Source: Isoetes taiwanensis | Lineage: Eukaryota; Streptophyta; Lycopodiopsida; Isoetales; Isoetaceae | NCBI GenBank assembly: GCA_021234155.1 | Contig: JAJEKV010000046.1 | Coordinates: forward strand, 948,280-1,012,279 | Direction: 5' to 3' | DNA length: 64,000 nt | Notes under the pieces: generated by a model | The model's input: the letters and a program-made list of their open reading frames with translations, nothing else | Databases searched by the model: none | Told to the model about the DNA's origin: nothing | Made by a program: the position numbers and the translations under genes | Shown here: one piece after another, positions 48,201 through 59,339 of the stretch | Numbering within the stretch: the stretch's first letter is position 1 | How the letters are laid out: each line of letters opens with the position of its first letter

Positions 48201-49829
48201 TCGTTTACTTGGGATGTTGTCTTGTTTTCATAATTCTATGCTGCAGAGATTTGTGGCCACCATCTTTTGCAATTGTGTTTTTTTTGATGTCGATGTAACT
48301 AGGGGGGTTTTGTAATGTCGGGTTCTTCATTTGGTTGTGTATATTTTTTTCCTATGGTCCTTTTTACATTTTTCGCTTTAGTTGCCCCCGTGGTTTCTTT
48401 ATATGTAGCGTGATCTTATAAAATTTGTGTTTTCCCATGATGGTTTCGGATTTCTCCTTTGCAATTGTCTTTGGCTCTAGATGCTCCACGCTATTCAAGG
48501 TTGTTGTGCTATTCGGATTATCTTTTTCCTCTTTATGTTACGCCGGTATTTTTGTTTTCAAATTTTGGCCCACGTTGTCATTCTCTTGGGTTTGCCGTTC
48601 TTCTCTGGGTGGTACCACAGACATTCGTGGTTTTATTTCTTTTTATTCCCTGTATTGTGAGTTTGATCTTTGTCACCTATGTAAAACTACGATTTCTTGG
48701 CGTCTTTGTGCTCTCGGTTGCACTTTGTTCACGTTTTTACCTTTATGCATTTTTCGATCGTGGTTTCTTCTTCTTCATCTTATTGCTTTGGTTCTTGATC
48801 ACTAAGCGGGATTGCATATATGGGCCTCATTTTATTCACTTTATGCATCTCCTCGCTTGTTTTTCTTCTCGTGTTGTTTTCCCATTTTATGTATATAGGA
48901 CATTTCACGGGTTTCATTTTTCTTGTTATTGTCTCTGCGTATTTTATGCGCCTCTATGCCCGGTGTATGCCACTTCCACACTCTCTCTAGGATAAGTTTT
49001 CTTCTTTATCTTATTCCTCCTTGGAGCCTTGTCTTCTTTGCCCATTTTGCATTTTTACCTTATCTGCATTAATATGGTTTTCTTTTCTTCGTTGTTGTCC
49101 TTCTCGTTCTCTGCTTTCGCCGGGTGTCTTCTTCGACTCGTCATCGTGGAGGGCTTGTTTTATGGGGGCGACCTTTTTTCTTCGTCTCGTAGCTGGCGTG
49201 CTTTTCTTTCCAGGTCCTTCCTTTTTTCAGGTCATGCCATCTATTGCGAGCACTTCCGGCTCTTCTCCCTCCTTCGTTTCTCCCCACGCTCGTCTTTGGC
49301 GGTTGTCGTCGTCAGCCTTGAATTTCATCAAAAATTTTCTCCTTCCCTCTCCCGTCATTTTACCTTTACCCTCTTTTGGTTCGTCGTGATCTTTCTTTTT
49401 CCTTGTCGCATGTTGATGTTCTTATTCGCCACTCGGATAATCTCTCAACTCCCTAGCATTCGGCTTTGGCGGATAATCTTCAGATAAGTTTTTCGAATTC
49501 CACATTTTCTTTGGGTTGTGCATTGACTCAGGTTAAGTTTAGTTGTGCATTTTTCTTTGTCAAGCTTATTGCGGAGTTTATAGTTTAGAAGGGGCTCTAC
49601 CATGTTACTTGGTTTTTGTGGCATAGGGTGAATTATGATATCCGAATATCCGCATTTTTTCCTCTGGGGTTTCTTACTATATTACTATCTACGTTTGGGT
49701 TTTGCAAACACTCACATTGTGCATTGAATCAGGTTAAGTTTAGTTGTGCATTTTCTTTCTCAGCTTATTGCGGAGTTTATAGTTTAGAAGAGGCATGTTA
49801 CTTGGTTTTTGTGGCATATATAGGTTATC

Positions 49830-50275
49830 TTATGCCCCCTTTACATATACCCTCGGAGGGAATTACGAGTCACATTTACACTATATTTTCTATCATTTGG
49901 GTGTCCCTTTTCTTTTTCCTATGCGGGGTTTGCAATTGTTATGTTTTTCTCATGTCTTATTCATAATTGCATTAGAATATGAGGAATCTAGGGGCTTTTG
50001 TTTTAGGGGGTGGTTTTTCCCTCCCATGTTATCTCTTTCGTATGTTACCTTTTCCAAGTTGATGGACATCTAGTTTTTCTATATGTGACATTATCCTTTG
50101 AATTTGAGGCTTTTTCATGGTTGTTTTCGGATTTTTCTTCTTTGCATTTGTGTTTATCGTGGATTCGATGCACCATACTATTTAAATGGGTCTATGCTCT
50201 CCTCTATGTTTTTTCTCTTGTTTATGTTACGCTCATTTTTATTACCTCGTTTTCATCTTTGTGGCGTCAATTTGA
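49830..50275. repeat. Internal direct repeat, copy 2
   Basis: The second copy of 47764-48200. Just upstream, a shorter repeat (TTATTGCGGAGTTTATAGTT) occurs at both 49567 and 49763. Confidence 0.85.
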
Positions 50276-51983
50276 ATAAAATTAACATGGTTTTTATGTT
50301 GTTGTGACAGCTACTTCACAAACTTGCTCACCCCCGGGGAGGTTCCCTTTTTTCTTTCTTTGACTTTGCCTTTAGTTTTTTCCTCCAGGTGCCCCATCTA
50401 CGGCTTTTGGCTTGCCGCTATGTTCGCGCTTTTGTTGCTTGGTGCCGTCTACATCTTTGTTCCTTATCTTCCGGCTTCTCCTTTTTGTTGTTCGCGGCCT
50501 TTTTGCCTCTCTTCATCATCCCGATGTCGGCCTCATCCATTTCTTATTTCGGCAGCCCATATCCTTTTTTCATCAACTTTTCAACCTTCCCTCTCCCACC
50601 ATTTTACCTTTACCCTTTTATTTCGTCATCCTTTTCCGGCCGCCCTCCTCGTACCTTTCCTTTCTTTCTCCTGCCTCGGCATGTTAAACCGATTGTTCTC
50701 CACTTTAAAATCCTGGCATTCTTTTCCCTCTCGGCCCCGCCCCGTTTATAGTTTCCTTTGCGGCTTTTTTATGATCTCGGAGGCCCTTGCCCTCAATTGG
50801 CGTGATCTTTCTTGTTCCTTATCGCGTGTGGATCTTCTTATTCGTCATTCCAAGCGTGGCCCGCTTTGCCCATGATCATCTCGATTTCTTTAGCTTCGCT
50901 TGCCTTAAAATTCCGCATGCCTGTCACTATCCTTGGCCTTTGATTTCTACCCGGTTCTTATCATCTCCTCGATCCTCCATCCGGCCCGGCCCTCTTTTTC
51001 GTTCCTCTCCTTCTTCTTTGCGTCCTTTATCCTATCCGACTGCTGGGGTGGTGGCGAGTGTCTTCTTGCTATCGGCTTGAATCCATCCCGATATGGTACT
51101 CATTAAACCGTCGCGGAGAGGGGGCCGGCCGCCTTTCGGGGAGTTCCACATGATCTTTGCGGCGCCTTTTTTCGGTCGTTGGCTCCTCTTCTTCTCACTC
51201 TCGCTATGTTAGCCGCGACCCAACTCAACACACGGAGGTTTTGCGGCACCTGGGTTTATAGTTAAGGAAGTCCTTTGGTGAGTCGGCGGTTTGTGTCTCT
51301 CGCGAGTCCTTTCCCGAATCCCATCGATCAGAGCCATCGGATCGCCATTCTGAGGAAAGGGCGAGCCTATAGGCTCGTTCCATTCGGGCCGGTTATCGTC
51401 TTCTCCTGGCAGCATTTTCTTCTTTCTGTTAGCTTCCCTCCCTTCCCGCCCTTCTGCGTGGCGTGTGCGTCTTTTTCATTTGTATTAGTATGGGTTCTTG
51501 CCCTCTTTGTTGTTTTCACGTGGGTGTCGCTTTTCCTTGTTCTTTGTTTCCTTGGCATTTTTCTGGGTTTTCTCGCTGCGGGTGATGCTTCATTTATTTC
51601 CACCTTCCGAGGTGATGCATCTTTATATATCATGTTTTTCCACCACCGGTGATGCTTTTCCACCTTATTACCTGATGCTATCTTTTTTGTTATGCTCTTT
51701 TTTTACGTCTATTTTTTATGCCTTATATCTTCCGGCTTTCTTGATCTGATTCTTTTTTATGGCTAGGCTTGTTTCTCTAACTCTTTACCGGGTGTTTTGA
51801 GTTTTTGGGTATTGGCAGATTTCGCTATCTTCCGCCCGGTGTTGGGGGTCCTGCTTTGTTTTCCGTTCGTCATCCTCGTTGCTACATGGGGTTTTTTTTT
51901 GTTGTTTGGGGGTCGTGCTTTTGTGTTTGCCTTAAGCTCTCGTCCGGTTTCTCTGTTCTCTAGGCAACACATTCGAGGTTGGT

Positions 51984-52060
51984 GGCGACCATTTCTCATT
52001 AGGGTTTTCCTCGAAAACCCGAAAAGGGCGGGTTTTTTATCCCGATGAGAACTTGTCGCC
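51984..52060 (+). ncRNA. Structured hairpin motif, solo copy 1
   Basis: Outer stem GGCGAC/GTCGCC and inner stem TTCTCAT/ATGAGAA enclose a core that starts TAGGGTTTTCCTCGAAAACC and ends GGGTTTTTTATCCCG. The core matches 52790-52833 and the LINE 3' UTR core. Function is unknown; it could be a LINE-derived 3' structure. Confidence 0.5.
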
Positions 52061-52770
52061 ATTGCCCTCCTATAAAGCCTTAGCACATTTTCTTTTTGGG
52101 GTAGTCCGATATTGTTCCTATGGTCGGCTACCCTCTCTTCTTACACATTGTATCTTCTTCTTTGTGATGAATGACAAGCTTCCTCTTCTCTCGTGATACC
52201 TTATTCTCTTTGAATTGTTTCCCCGAGCGGGGAGGGGCTTCTTCACGCTTGGTTTGGCCAATTTGGCGTTTCTTTCTTCTTTGTCCTTTTCCGGCCTTTT
52301 AGCCCGTCCTGTGACCTTCGTCCTCGATCCTGGTTTGTAAGGAAGTCCTTTGGTATTGGGCGGTTTGTTGGTTTCATCGCGAGTCCCATTCTAGAATCCC
52401 ATCGATCCAGAGACATCGGATGCCATTCTAGAATGGGGCGAAGCATATCATATTTTTTATGCATGCGGGGCGCATGCCCATTCTGTTGGGAGTTCGCTAT
52501 TTTAGGCGTGTTTCTGCATCAACATCTCATCGGCTTCCTCTTCTCTCTCGGTACCTTATTCTCTTTGAACCCACCCTCCCCTTCTTTGTTATTGTATTTT
52601 TATCGGCGGGCACGCTACAGTGATAAACCCCTCCACTGGGAGGTTTGTTTTGTCTTGTTGTTTTGTTGGTGATGTGCGGTGTAAGGGTTAGCGGCGGCGG
52701 CATCACGGTTCGACTTTTCCATTCGTGGGTTTTGGGGCGATTTTTATGCCTTACGTTTGTCCAAGCCCCC

Positions 52771-52852
52771 CCTGCCGAAGGCTTATCACTAGGGTTTTCC
52801 TCGAAAACCCGAAAGGGCGGGTTTTTTAATCCCGTGATAAGTTTTCGGCAGG
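52771..52852 (+). ncRNA. Structured hairpin motif, solo copy 2
   Basis: Outer stem CCTGCCGAA/TTCGGCAGG and inner stem CTTATCAC/GTGATAAG enclose the same core as copy 1. The stems differ completely in sequence from copy 1, yet both pair perfectly. Confidence 0.5.
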
Positions 52853-53120
52853 TACACTAGCCCAATCTCTATTAGCATTGTATTTTGTTGGGGTCCAAAT
52901 GATATAATTGGATTTTCCCTTTATTTTTTATGGGTAGTTCGCATGTGTGCGGCTACCCACTATCCACCATTGTAGAAAATCTGCTGAGATGAATGAGAAG
53001 CAAGTCTAAGTTTGTGTCTCTCGCGAGTCCTTTCCCAGAATGGTGAGTTAGGCATAGCTTGGCAGTGTGTTTATTCTTCCATTTTAAGTGACGTGAATAC
53101 TTGGCAACATTAGTACATGG

Positions 53121-53152
53121 ATAGAATAGAATAGAATAAAATAGAATAGAAA
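53121..53152. repeat. (ATAGA)n microsatellite
   Basis: About six units of ATAGA with one variant. No LINE end was recognised next to it. Confidence 0.85.
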
Positions 53153-53907
53153 AGGTTGGTAAGAAAATTGTGGAAGTTATTTCCATGATATATAATGTAT
53201 GGAGGGGATGGAATTGGAAAGTGTTTTCCAAGGGTCCCACCACAACATAAAAACTGGACATTGAGTAGATTTACCTGTTGATTACCTCTTGAGCAGAATA
53301 GAAGTGTTGTTTTCCATTCAACATACAAAATAAGTTCCCTAGTTTTCATGTTGTATATACAAATATTGGTTCAAAGCGTAATTCATTCAGAGCAGGGGAA
53401 GAAGCATCGGCTTCTTGAGCAAAAAATATGGCAACAAATCTGGAGCTCTGTTTTTGGCCGTGTCTTGAGCAAATTTAAAGATTTGCAGACTGGTTTGAAG
53501 AGAAAAAAAGCCGATTTGAAGATAATAAACTGCAGAAGATCAAAAGCAGAAGGAGCAGCAGATCGGGGAGGGCAAATTGCCCTCTGTCAGAGAATTCGAA
53601 GGAGCTATAAAATTTCATATGAAATTATGGGGTGACCTGGCGGCATTCAAAATTTCATAACGAAATCTTAAGCTCCTTCTAATTACTCCTTCCAAAAAGT
53701 ACTTTTATCTTTAGATTTCATCGTTGGACCATGTCCATGTCGTGGGAAACAAAAAAGAAGAAATAAATCTAATGATTATTACTTTGACTTTTTCTTTTTT
53801 TCTTCTTTTACAAGTCACAAAGTCCACTAGTCTTATGTTAAGCAAGATACTAATGTGGAACTTTTAACATCATGTACCATCATGGAAGATGTTTGCAACA
53901 TAGTAAT
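53153..53907. other. Intergenic with a small inverted repeat
   Basis: GAAGGAGCT (53598-53606) and AGCTCCTTC (53671-53679) form an inverted repeat around AATTTCAT motifs. The plus-strand frame 53348-53635 is not recognised. No gene is called. Confidence 0.35.
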
Positions 53908-55015
53908 TCATGTATCATAAAGTTGTTGCAGTGCTTGTACCCTCCTAGAGTTGAATTCTACTAAGCATGCATGATGGAGTGGTGAGGCGAAATTTGTACC
54001 AAAGTATCCATCATAGAAAGCCAAGGGGATATCGACATAGCCAATCTCTTGTCTTGACATAAAATTTTCGGATGACAATTGAGTATGGGGCAAGAGGGCC
54101 AACCAAATAGCGATGTCGACACCAATATCGACCAGGGGTGGCCAAGTTGGAAAGACATGTTGGTCTTTGGTAAGTCCTGGACAAAAGCAATTAACATAGA
54201 CACCCACCTGGCCAAGCTTTAAAGCAAGTACTCTAGCATAGGCATTGAGGGCCATTTTTGAGACAACATAATCGACTGAATCATCTATAGGCAGGTCTTG
54301 TAGGAGAGTAGAGTGCTTTATAGGCCAACCTTTTTCAATGTGCGTGCCATGTCCCAAATCATTGAGGAAGTCTTGGACAAAGCATTCAATTGATTCTTCA
54401 TTGAGTGTCTCCTCTGCATTTGATAACTTATGCATCCAATTCTTTGCTACCTGGTCCCGGAGAGCATTGATTCTACCGGCACTGGAGCTCACAATTATGA
54501 TTCTTGCGTGTGGGCGAAGAAGCGGGGTTAGAACTTGTATGAGTCTCTTGGAGCCATAGAAGTTTGTGTTGAGTGTTGTGGTGGCCCTATGGACATCAAG
54601 GGGTGAGGGAGGAGGTGAAATTCCAGCATTGCTGACCTGCATGGTAGGGAAAATAAAGTTAGAACTTGAAAGTTACAAAAAAAATGTGGATATTAAAGAC
54701 TGGCCATCCAAAAGACCATTTCGAAAAATACATGTACACTAACTTACAACAGAAGTGGTACTTACCAGGACATCGAGGCCTCCAAATTGTTGGTTTAGCC
54801 ATGCGGCTAATCCAGAGATGGAATTTGGATCGGTGACATCGAGCTGGTGGAAAAAAACGCGCAGACCATATTGGGTCTTCAACATACGAACTACAGCTTT
54901 TCCATCACAAACATTCCTTGCAGTTAGAACCACTTTCATGCCCGCACTCGCCAAACCCTTCACAATCTCAAGGCCTATGCCTCTGTTTCCTCCGCTTACC
55001 ACAGCCACAGTTTGC
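53908..55015 (-). CDS. Short-chain dehydrogenase/reductase (SDR), two exons seen, first exon unresolved
   Basis: Exons 55015-54766 and 54636-53908 are joined across a 129-bp intron with clean GTAAGT and ATGCAG borders in phase. A TTTTTCAG acceptor at 55016-55018 shows that a small first exon lies upstream; its start was not fixed (an ATG at about 55270 is one candidate, but its frame does not fit). The product (about 325 residues plus exon 1) has the Rossmann glycine motif SGGNRGIG, the LDVTD adenine-binding acid, SNAG, the catalytic serine block IIIVSSSAG and the YVVSK active site, with PG after it. An insert before YxxxK resembles the menthone/salutaridine/carbonyl-reductase group. It probably reduces carbonyls with NADPH; the substrate is unknown. 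All catalytic residues are present. It stands alone. Confidence 0.87.
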
Positions 55016-55399
55016 CTGAAAAACAAATCCCAGAAATGGATCATCAGTTTACGCCTCAAATTTCACAGCAATGGATTCAGATTTCAGTTTAGTTACTTGG
55101 TGTCTTGTAGCTGTTGGGACGCCATCTATTAGCAGATACAGTATGTTGGATTGTACTATGTTGGATTGTACTATTTCTGATATGGTATATATATATAATA
55201 TATAGTTGTAGAGAACACGCTTTTGGTGTGGCAGAGTCATTCCAGTGGTGGCCTCCGATTTGGGAAGCATTCTTTGTTTCGTATTTCCTACGACCCTCTG
55301 TACCGTGTAGTCAAATAGAATTTTATTACAAACCAAATGTCGCGGATAGTTCTCGCTTGACTTCCACGTTGGTTTTCTTGGTCCAGTCTATAAAGTAGC

Positions 55400-55544
55400 C
55401 ACGTGATATAATATTACAATATGGTACTTGGGTCGCTATTTCTGCCACGTGACATAATAGTACAACGTAATAGCCACGTGATATAATATTATAATATGGT
55501 ATATGGTATTTGGTGCGTGTCTGTGAATGTCGTGCTGCCACGTG
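55400..55544 (-). promoter_or_regulatory. Cluster of four G-boxes upstream of the SDR gene
   Basis: Perfect CACGTG hexamers at 55400-55405, 55446-55451, 55475-55480 and 55539-55544, each within a CCACGTG context, and three followed by an ATATAATA- or ACATAATA-like stretch. They lie about 385-530 bases upstream of the first resolved exon. G-boxes are bound by bZIP and bHLH factors in abscisic-acid and light responses; regulation here is inferred. Confidence 0.6.
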
Positions 55545-57829
55545 GCATCCCTCCATTGGAGAATGTTATTTGGGGCTACCAGTTTCCGGTTTCTAGCGGG
55601 TTAACAATGGGCAGAGCATCTTTCGATAGGGCCATAAGCTTGAATCTGGCTTTGTTACAGCTTGAATCCGGCTAGATGATGTTATAGCTTGTATATTCTG
55701 TGAGAACGGCTGTAGCTATAGCTTGCTTACAAAGGACGAGTTTTAGCACCAACAGACCCATCCAATCTGTCATGGTAAGACCTGCATCATTTCACTCAAG
55801 CAATCAAATCTTTCATTCCGGCATCTTCCTTCCCTAGATCTGCATTTTCAGCCCAGTTGAACCCCTTCTTGCATTTTTAGCCTCAATCCGGCTCATCAAA
55901 ACGATGTTTACTATCAAATCCGGTGCCAAAATCATTATATTCTCTTCTAATTGCCCCAAAATCATTATATTCTCTCAGATTCAAGTGAGTACCTCTGCAA
56001 CAAAATCCGTGGAATGCCGATTTAGTCCAAACGACTTTGAAATTGAAGCCATGGCTATGGCTGCATGCCGCTGCAATAAGCACGAGAAATCTGTCACGAG
56101 AGCAGAACTTTGCCGCCCCTTCTTCTAGTTTGCTAGTTCTTGCTAATACTGCTAGTTGTGAACCAGAGTAGATGCGCCAAAACCTAAAGCACCATAAGAA
56201 GCAAAAAAAACTAAACTACGAAGCATTTGCAGCATAAAAAACTCAGATCGAGGATCTTCCATAGCCAAAATGCACTGCAGAAGCGCCATAGTCGCCGAAA
56301 TAGCTCCCCAAATACCATATTGTGGCTTCAAGGCATATGGTCCTGCATTCTGGCATGGCCGATGACCCGCTCCCGGTTCACCGGCCATGCCGGAATGCAG
56401 GACCATATGCCTTGAAGCCATACATTTGGGTAAGATTGAGATGTCATATGACTGAAGATCCATGCAGTTTGCCATTTTTCTTTTCCTTTTTTTCCTCCTT
56501 ATTTTTTCTGCGCCGCAATCCAATCTCATATTTTCCTGCCACGTCTTTTATTGGATAAAATCTTGCTCGACGCGTGGCAGCGATGGCATCTAGCTTCGAC
56601 TTTGGCTCTAGGGCTAACATCGAGTGCTCCAGCATCTGCAAAACGGCAATGGCAGGTAAGGCGCCATCAAATGGCATATTGTTAAACTTGAATTCTGCCA
56701 ATGCAGGTAAGGCTATGGAGTCTTCTCCTTCGGGCAGTCCTTAAAGCTTCGGTTATTGCAGCTAATGATTCTAGAACTAAAGCTTTTGCTACTACATGCG
56801 CTCTAGCTTCTGCTACTATGGCGTTTCCGAGCAAAAAGAAGCGAGGTCCAGACTTGAGAGCAATGCTTGCATTACATTTTGTGTAAAAGGTTTGCTCTGA
56901 TTTATTGTCTCTCCTGATAAAATCCAACTTCAATGCAGCTTAAACCCTAATCTTTTGATGTTCTGGCTTTGTGTATCAAATGGACTGTTGTATTTCTGAT
57001 AACCTCAAGACTCTGAATGCAGGAGGATAAACATTGTCATTTTCGGATTTAGAGAGATCAATAGGGCTTAGGATCCCACGAATTTGCACATCCCGCTATC
57101 GCACAGTTCAGAGCAGCAACATATACTTTTTGTTACTTTTTATCAGGTATCTTCTAAATGATAGCAGATCTGTCCCTGCTTAAACATATTTCCAAATTTA
57201 TCTTGCTGAAGAGGACAACAAAGATGTTGGATATTTGTTTTACGTTATCTAGGGCTGTCGGACCATTTTTCGAATATGCAACAACGAGTGATCTTAATGA
57301 GGAAAACGGTGAAAATTGGGTCACTTTTAGCATATGTCTTTTCTATTTCAGCTAATATTGTAAAAGCAATCATGAGATTGCTAGAGGAGGCATGAGCATG
57401 TATTTTTTATTCAAGGTATGCAAAGGGTTGCAACCAATCTCCCAGTGTCGGATTGACTTTTCAGACAGCCGTTCCTTCGTCTACTATGATCCTTGCTATA
57501 AATCTCGAAACTGATTTCTCAGCAAGGAGACTTAGAGCCAGTCAAGGTGATCTCTATCCGACGTAAGCAGCTCTCCACAAGTTGTCATTTATGGAGGAAG
57601 AAACTTATCCGCACACTGCTATATATATTGTGCTATATGACCTACGGATTAATATTACATCAACAACATAATGCTAACGTTTATTCTTTTCCATCACTGT
57701 CTATAGATCCATATAACAGTGTTTTCGTTTTATCGCCTTGAAGTATTTCTGGAATAATGCTCTGCAACAAGATCAAATCAAAATAGGTGATGCTCCTTAA
57801 TTGTTATAGGATTGCTGAAAAGAACTTAC
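55545..57829. other. Intergenic; no gene recognised apart from a hairpin
   Basis: Short frames on both strands (for example a hydrophobic minus frame in 56152-56529) match nothing I recognise and have no supporting splice sites. The long hairpin at 56323-56420 is described separately. Confidence 0.35.
56323..56420. ncRNA. Near-perfect 39-bp inverted repeat (hairpin, candidate small-RNA precursor or MITE)
   Basis: Arm 56323-56361 pairs with 56382-56420 over 39 bases with a single G-U position; the loop is 20 bases. Flanking CCCCAAAT and ATTTGGG extend the pairing with a bulge. An arm this regular is typical of a young miRNA locus, a hairpin siRNA source or a foldback transposon. I cannot tell which. 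Confidence 0.5.
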
Positions 57830-58259
57830 CTGGGCAACAACTCTATGGCCTCTAAAATCAACGATGGCCATGGCAAGTGTGTACAACCCTGCAATATCAG
57901 CACTATTGTATGCCTTTGTGTTGTTAGCTGAGGCATATGTGGCCTGTTCACCATCAATTGACTGTAGTGAATTATCCTCCAACTTCAAGTCTGGTGTCGA
58001 ACTAAGTGCAGCGCTAGGCTCTGTTGAATGCGCTGTTTCTGGTTGGTTCCTTGGTCTTCAGGTTCTCTTCGGGATTCTCCAGTGATTCTTGCCCCTTGTT
58101 TTGTTGCATTAGCATGACGTCGCCGTCAACAACAAAATTAAAGAATGTCCAAGCCACGTTGTGGGGGATAATGTCCAAGCCAGGCATTCGATGGAAGCAC
58201 CACAGGCACAAGTTCAAATGGATGACATGCATTTTTGCGTCCCAAGACTTCAGAAAAAC
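57830..58259 (-). pseudogene. Exon fragment of a CLU/FRIENDLY-type (clustered mitochondria) gene
   Basis: On the minus strand, after a TCTGGCAG acceptor at 58260, one frame reads RKNACHPFEL, then PSNAWLGHYP; a second frame (58014-58232) gives HNVAWTFFNFVVDGD; a third (57797-57988) gives EQATYASANN and then AGLYTLAMAIVDFRGHRVVA, ending exactly at a GTAAGT donor. These blocks occur in this order in plant FRIENDLY/CLU proteins, which bind mRNA for mitochondrial proteins and keep mitochondria spread out. About 100 residues between the first and second blocks are missing, and there are two frame changes. No other exons were found nearby, so it is a captured or decayed gene piece. The preserved intron border argues against a processed copy. 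Confidence 0.7.
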
Positions 58260-59339
58260 CTGCCAGATAATTGGTTATTTCAAACAATGGGCTGATTTAG
58301 AATCACAGTCGTAGGATCCAAAATCTCTCCTGAGCTCAAATTAACATAGAACCCTTGTGGAGATATTTATGAGCTTATCATACTCCCTAGCACTCCATAC
58401 TGCTGATACAGACTATGCATATAAGACAATCAAGGGGTAAAACAAGATGACGCAAGCTAATCAAGCTACTACTACATCAGCTTATGGAAATGGCATAAAA
58501 TCACGGGGTAAAACAAAACGATGCAAGATAATCAAGCTACTACTACATCGGCTTATGGAAATGATGGCTTAGCCCTGTGCAAAGCCACTGGCAAAAATGC
58601 CTCTCAAATTGATCAATTAATTTCGATAATATCAGGCAATTAACTCCGGCCATCTCAGCTAAACAAGGTTGCCATAGCCCTGTACAAGGCCATCGCAAAA
58701 AAAGGAAAAAATAAATAAATCTTTGAGGTATAAAAAATACAAGGTGTTAAAAAAAAGGGGAAAATCTTTTGGAGACCAAATTAAACTTCATGTGACCTTT
58801 TTTCCCTCAAAGCCTTGCTTTACCCTTTGATGTGTTAATAGGCGATTTCTAATTCCTAAGGAGATGTTAAGTCATTAGATTATGGGCATCAAGAAAAGTA
58901 AGTTACATGACGTAATTTTGCAAGTTATTGTCCACTTTTATATCTATTCCCATGACTCTTTCTTGATAACAAATAACAAATAACAGATAAAAAAACATAC
59001 GTAGGTCTTTAATATCATCGTGCAATTCAAGATGGTAGTCATCCCCCTTTGTAACAATGTCTCCCAACTTACTCTGAAATTTTCATCCATATGCTATTCC
59101 TCATAGGTAACTGAGTTTCTTCAATAATTAAATACACTTAGTGACTTAAATTGAAGCCAGTTGTTATGTGCGACATCATTAAGGAAATTATTTGACAATA
59201 AGGAATTTTATAGTCATCCTAGGCAATATCTTTCTATTGTGCGGCCCAGGCCCATGGAGCATGAGGCGAGGAAATGCACGTTCAAATCCTGTATGTTCTA
59301 AAACATATGAAGAGAAATGTTCGCGGCGGCCAAGGCCGC
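58260..59339. other. Intergenic; a 68-bp tandem pair
   Basis: AATCAAGCTACTACTACATC recurs at 58458 and 58530 within a 68-72-bp unit, and a CATAGCCCTGTACAA-like block recurs at 58570 and 58674. No gene is seen. Confidence 0.4.

Larger units (their letters stand above)
44112..51450. mobile_element. Possible non-autonomous LTR-type element, pyrimidine-rich, no genes
   Basis: About 140 bases at 44112-44253 recur in direct orientation at 51317-51450: AATCCCATCGATC, CATCGGATCGCCATTCTG, GGCTCGTTCCATTC and GCAGCATTTTCTTCTTTC in order. A third partial copy is at 52395-52445. The 7.2 kb between them has T far above A on the plus strand and gives only phenylalanine-, serine- and leucine-rich frames, with no gag, pol or transposase motif. 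Internal repeats add to this (47764-48200 with 49830-50275). The direct repeats could be parts of LTRs, but TG/CA ends, a primer-binding site and target duplications were not found. Confidence 0.4.

Noticed and set aside
44267-51080. Hydrophobic plus-strand ORFs that look like membrane proteins
   Set aside because: They follow from T-rich low-complexity DNA (Phe, Ser, Leu codons), overlap in several frames, and lack known motifs.
51984-52852. Hammerhead ribozyme
   Set aside because: A GATGAG string and a GAAA occur, but the conserved hammerhead core order and three-stem layout are not present.
56152-56701. Minus-strand ORFs with hydrophobic stretches as a membrane protein gene
   Set aside because: They run through the hairpin arms, have no splice support and match nothing recognised.
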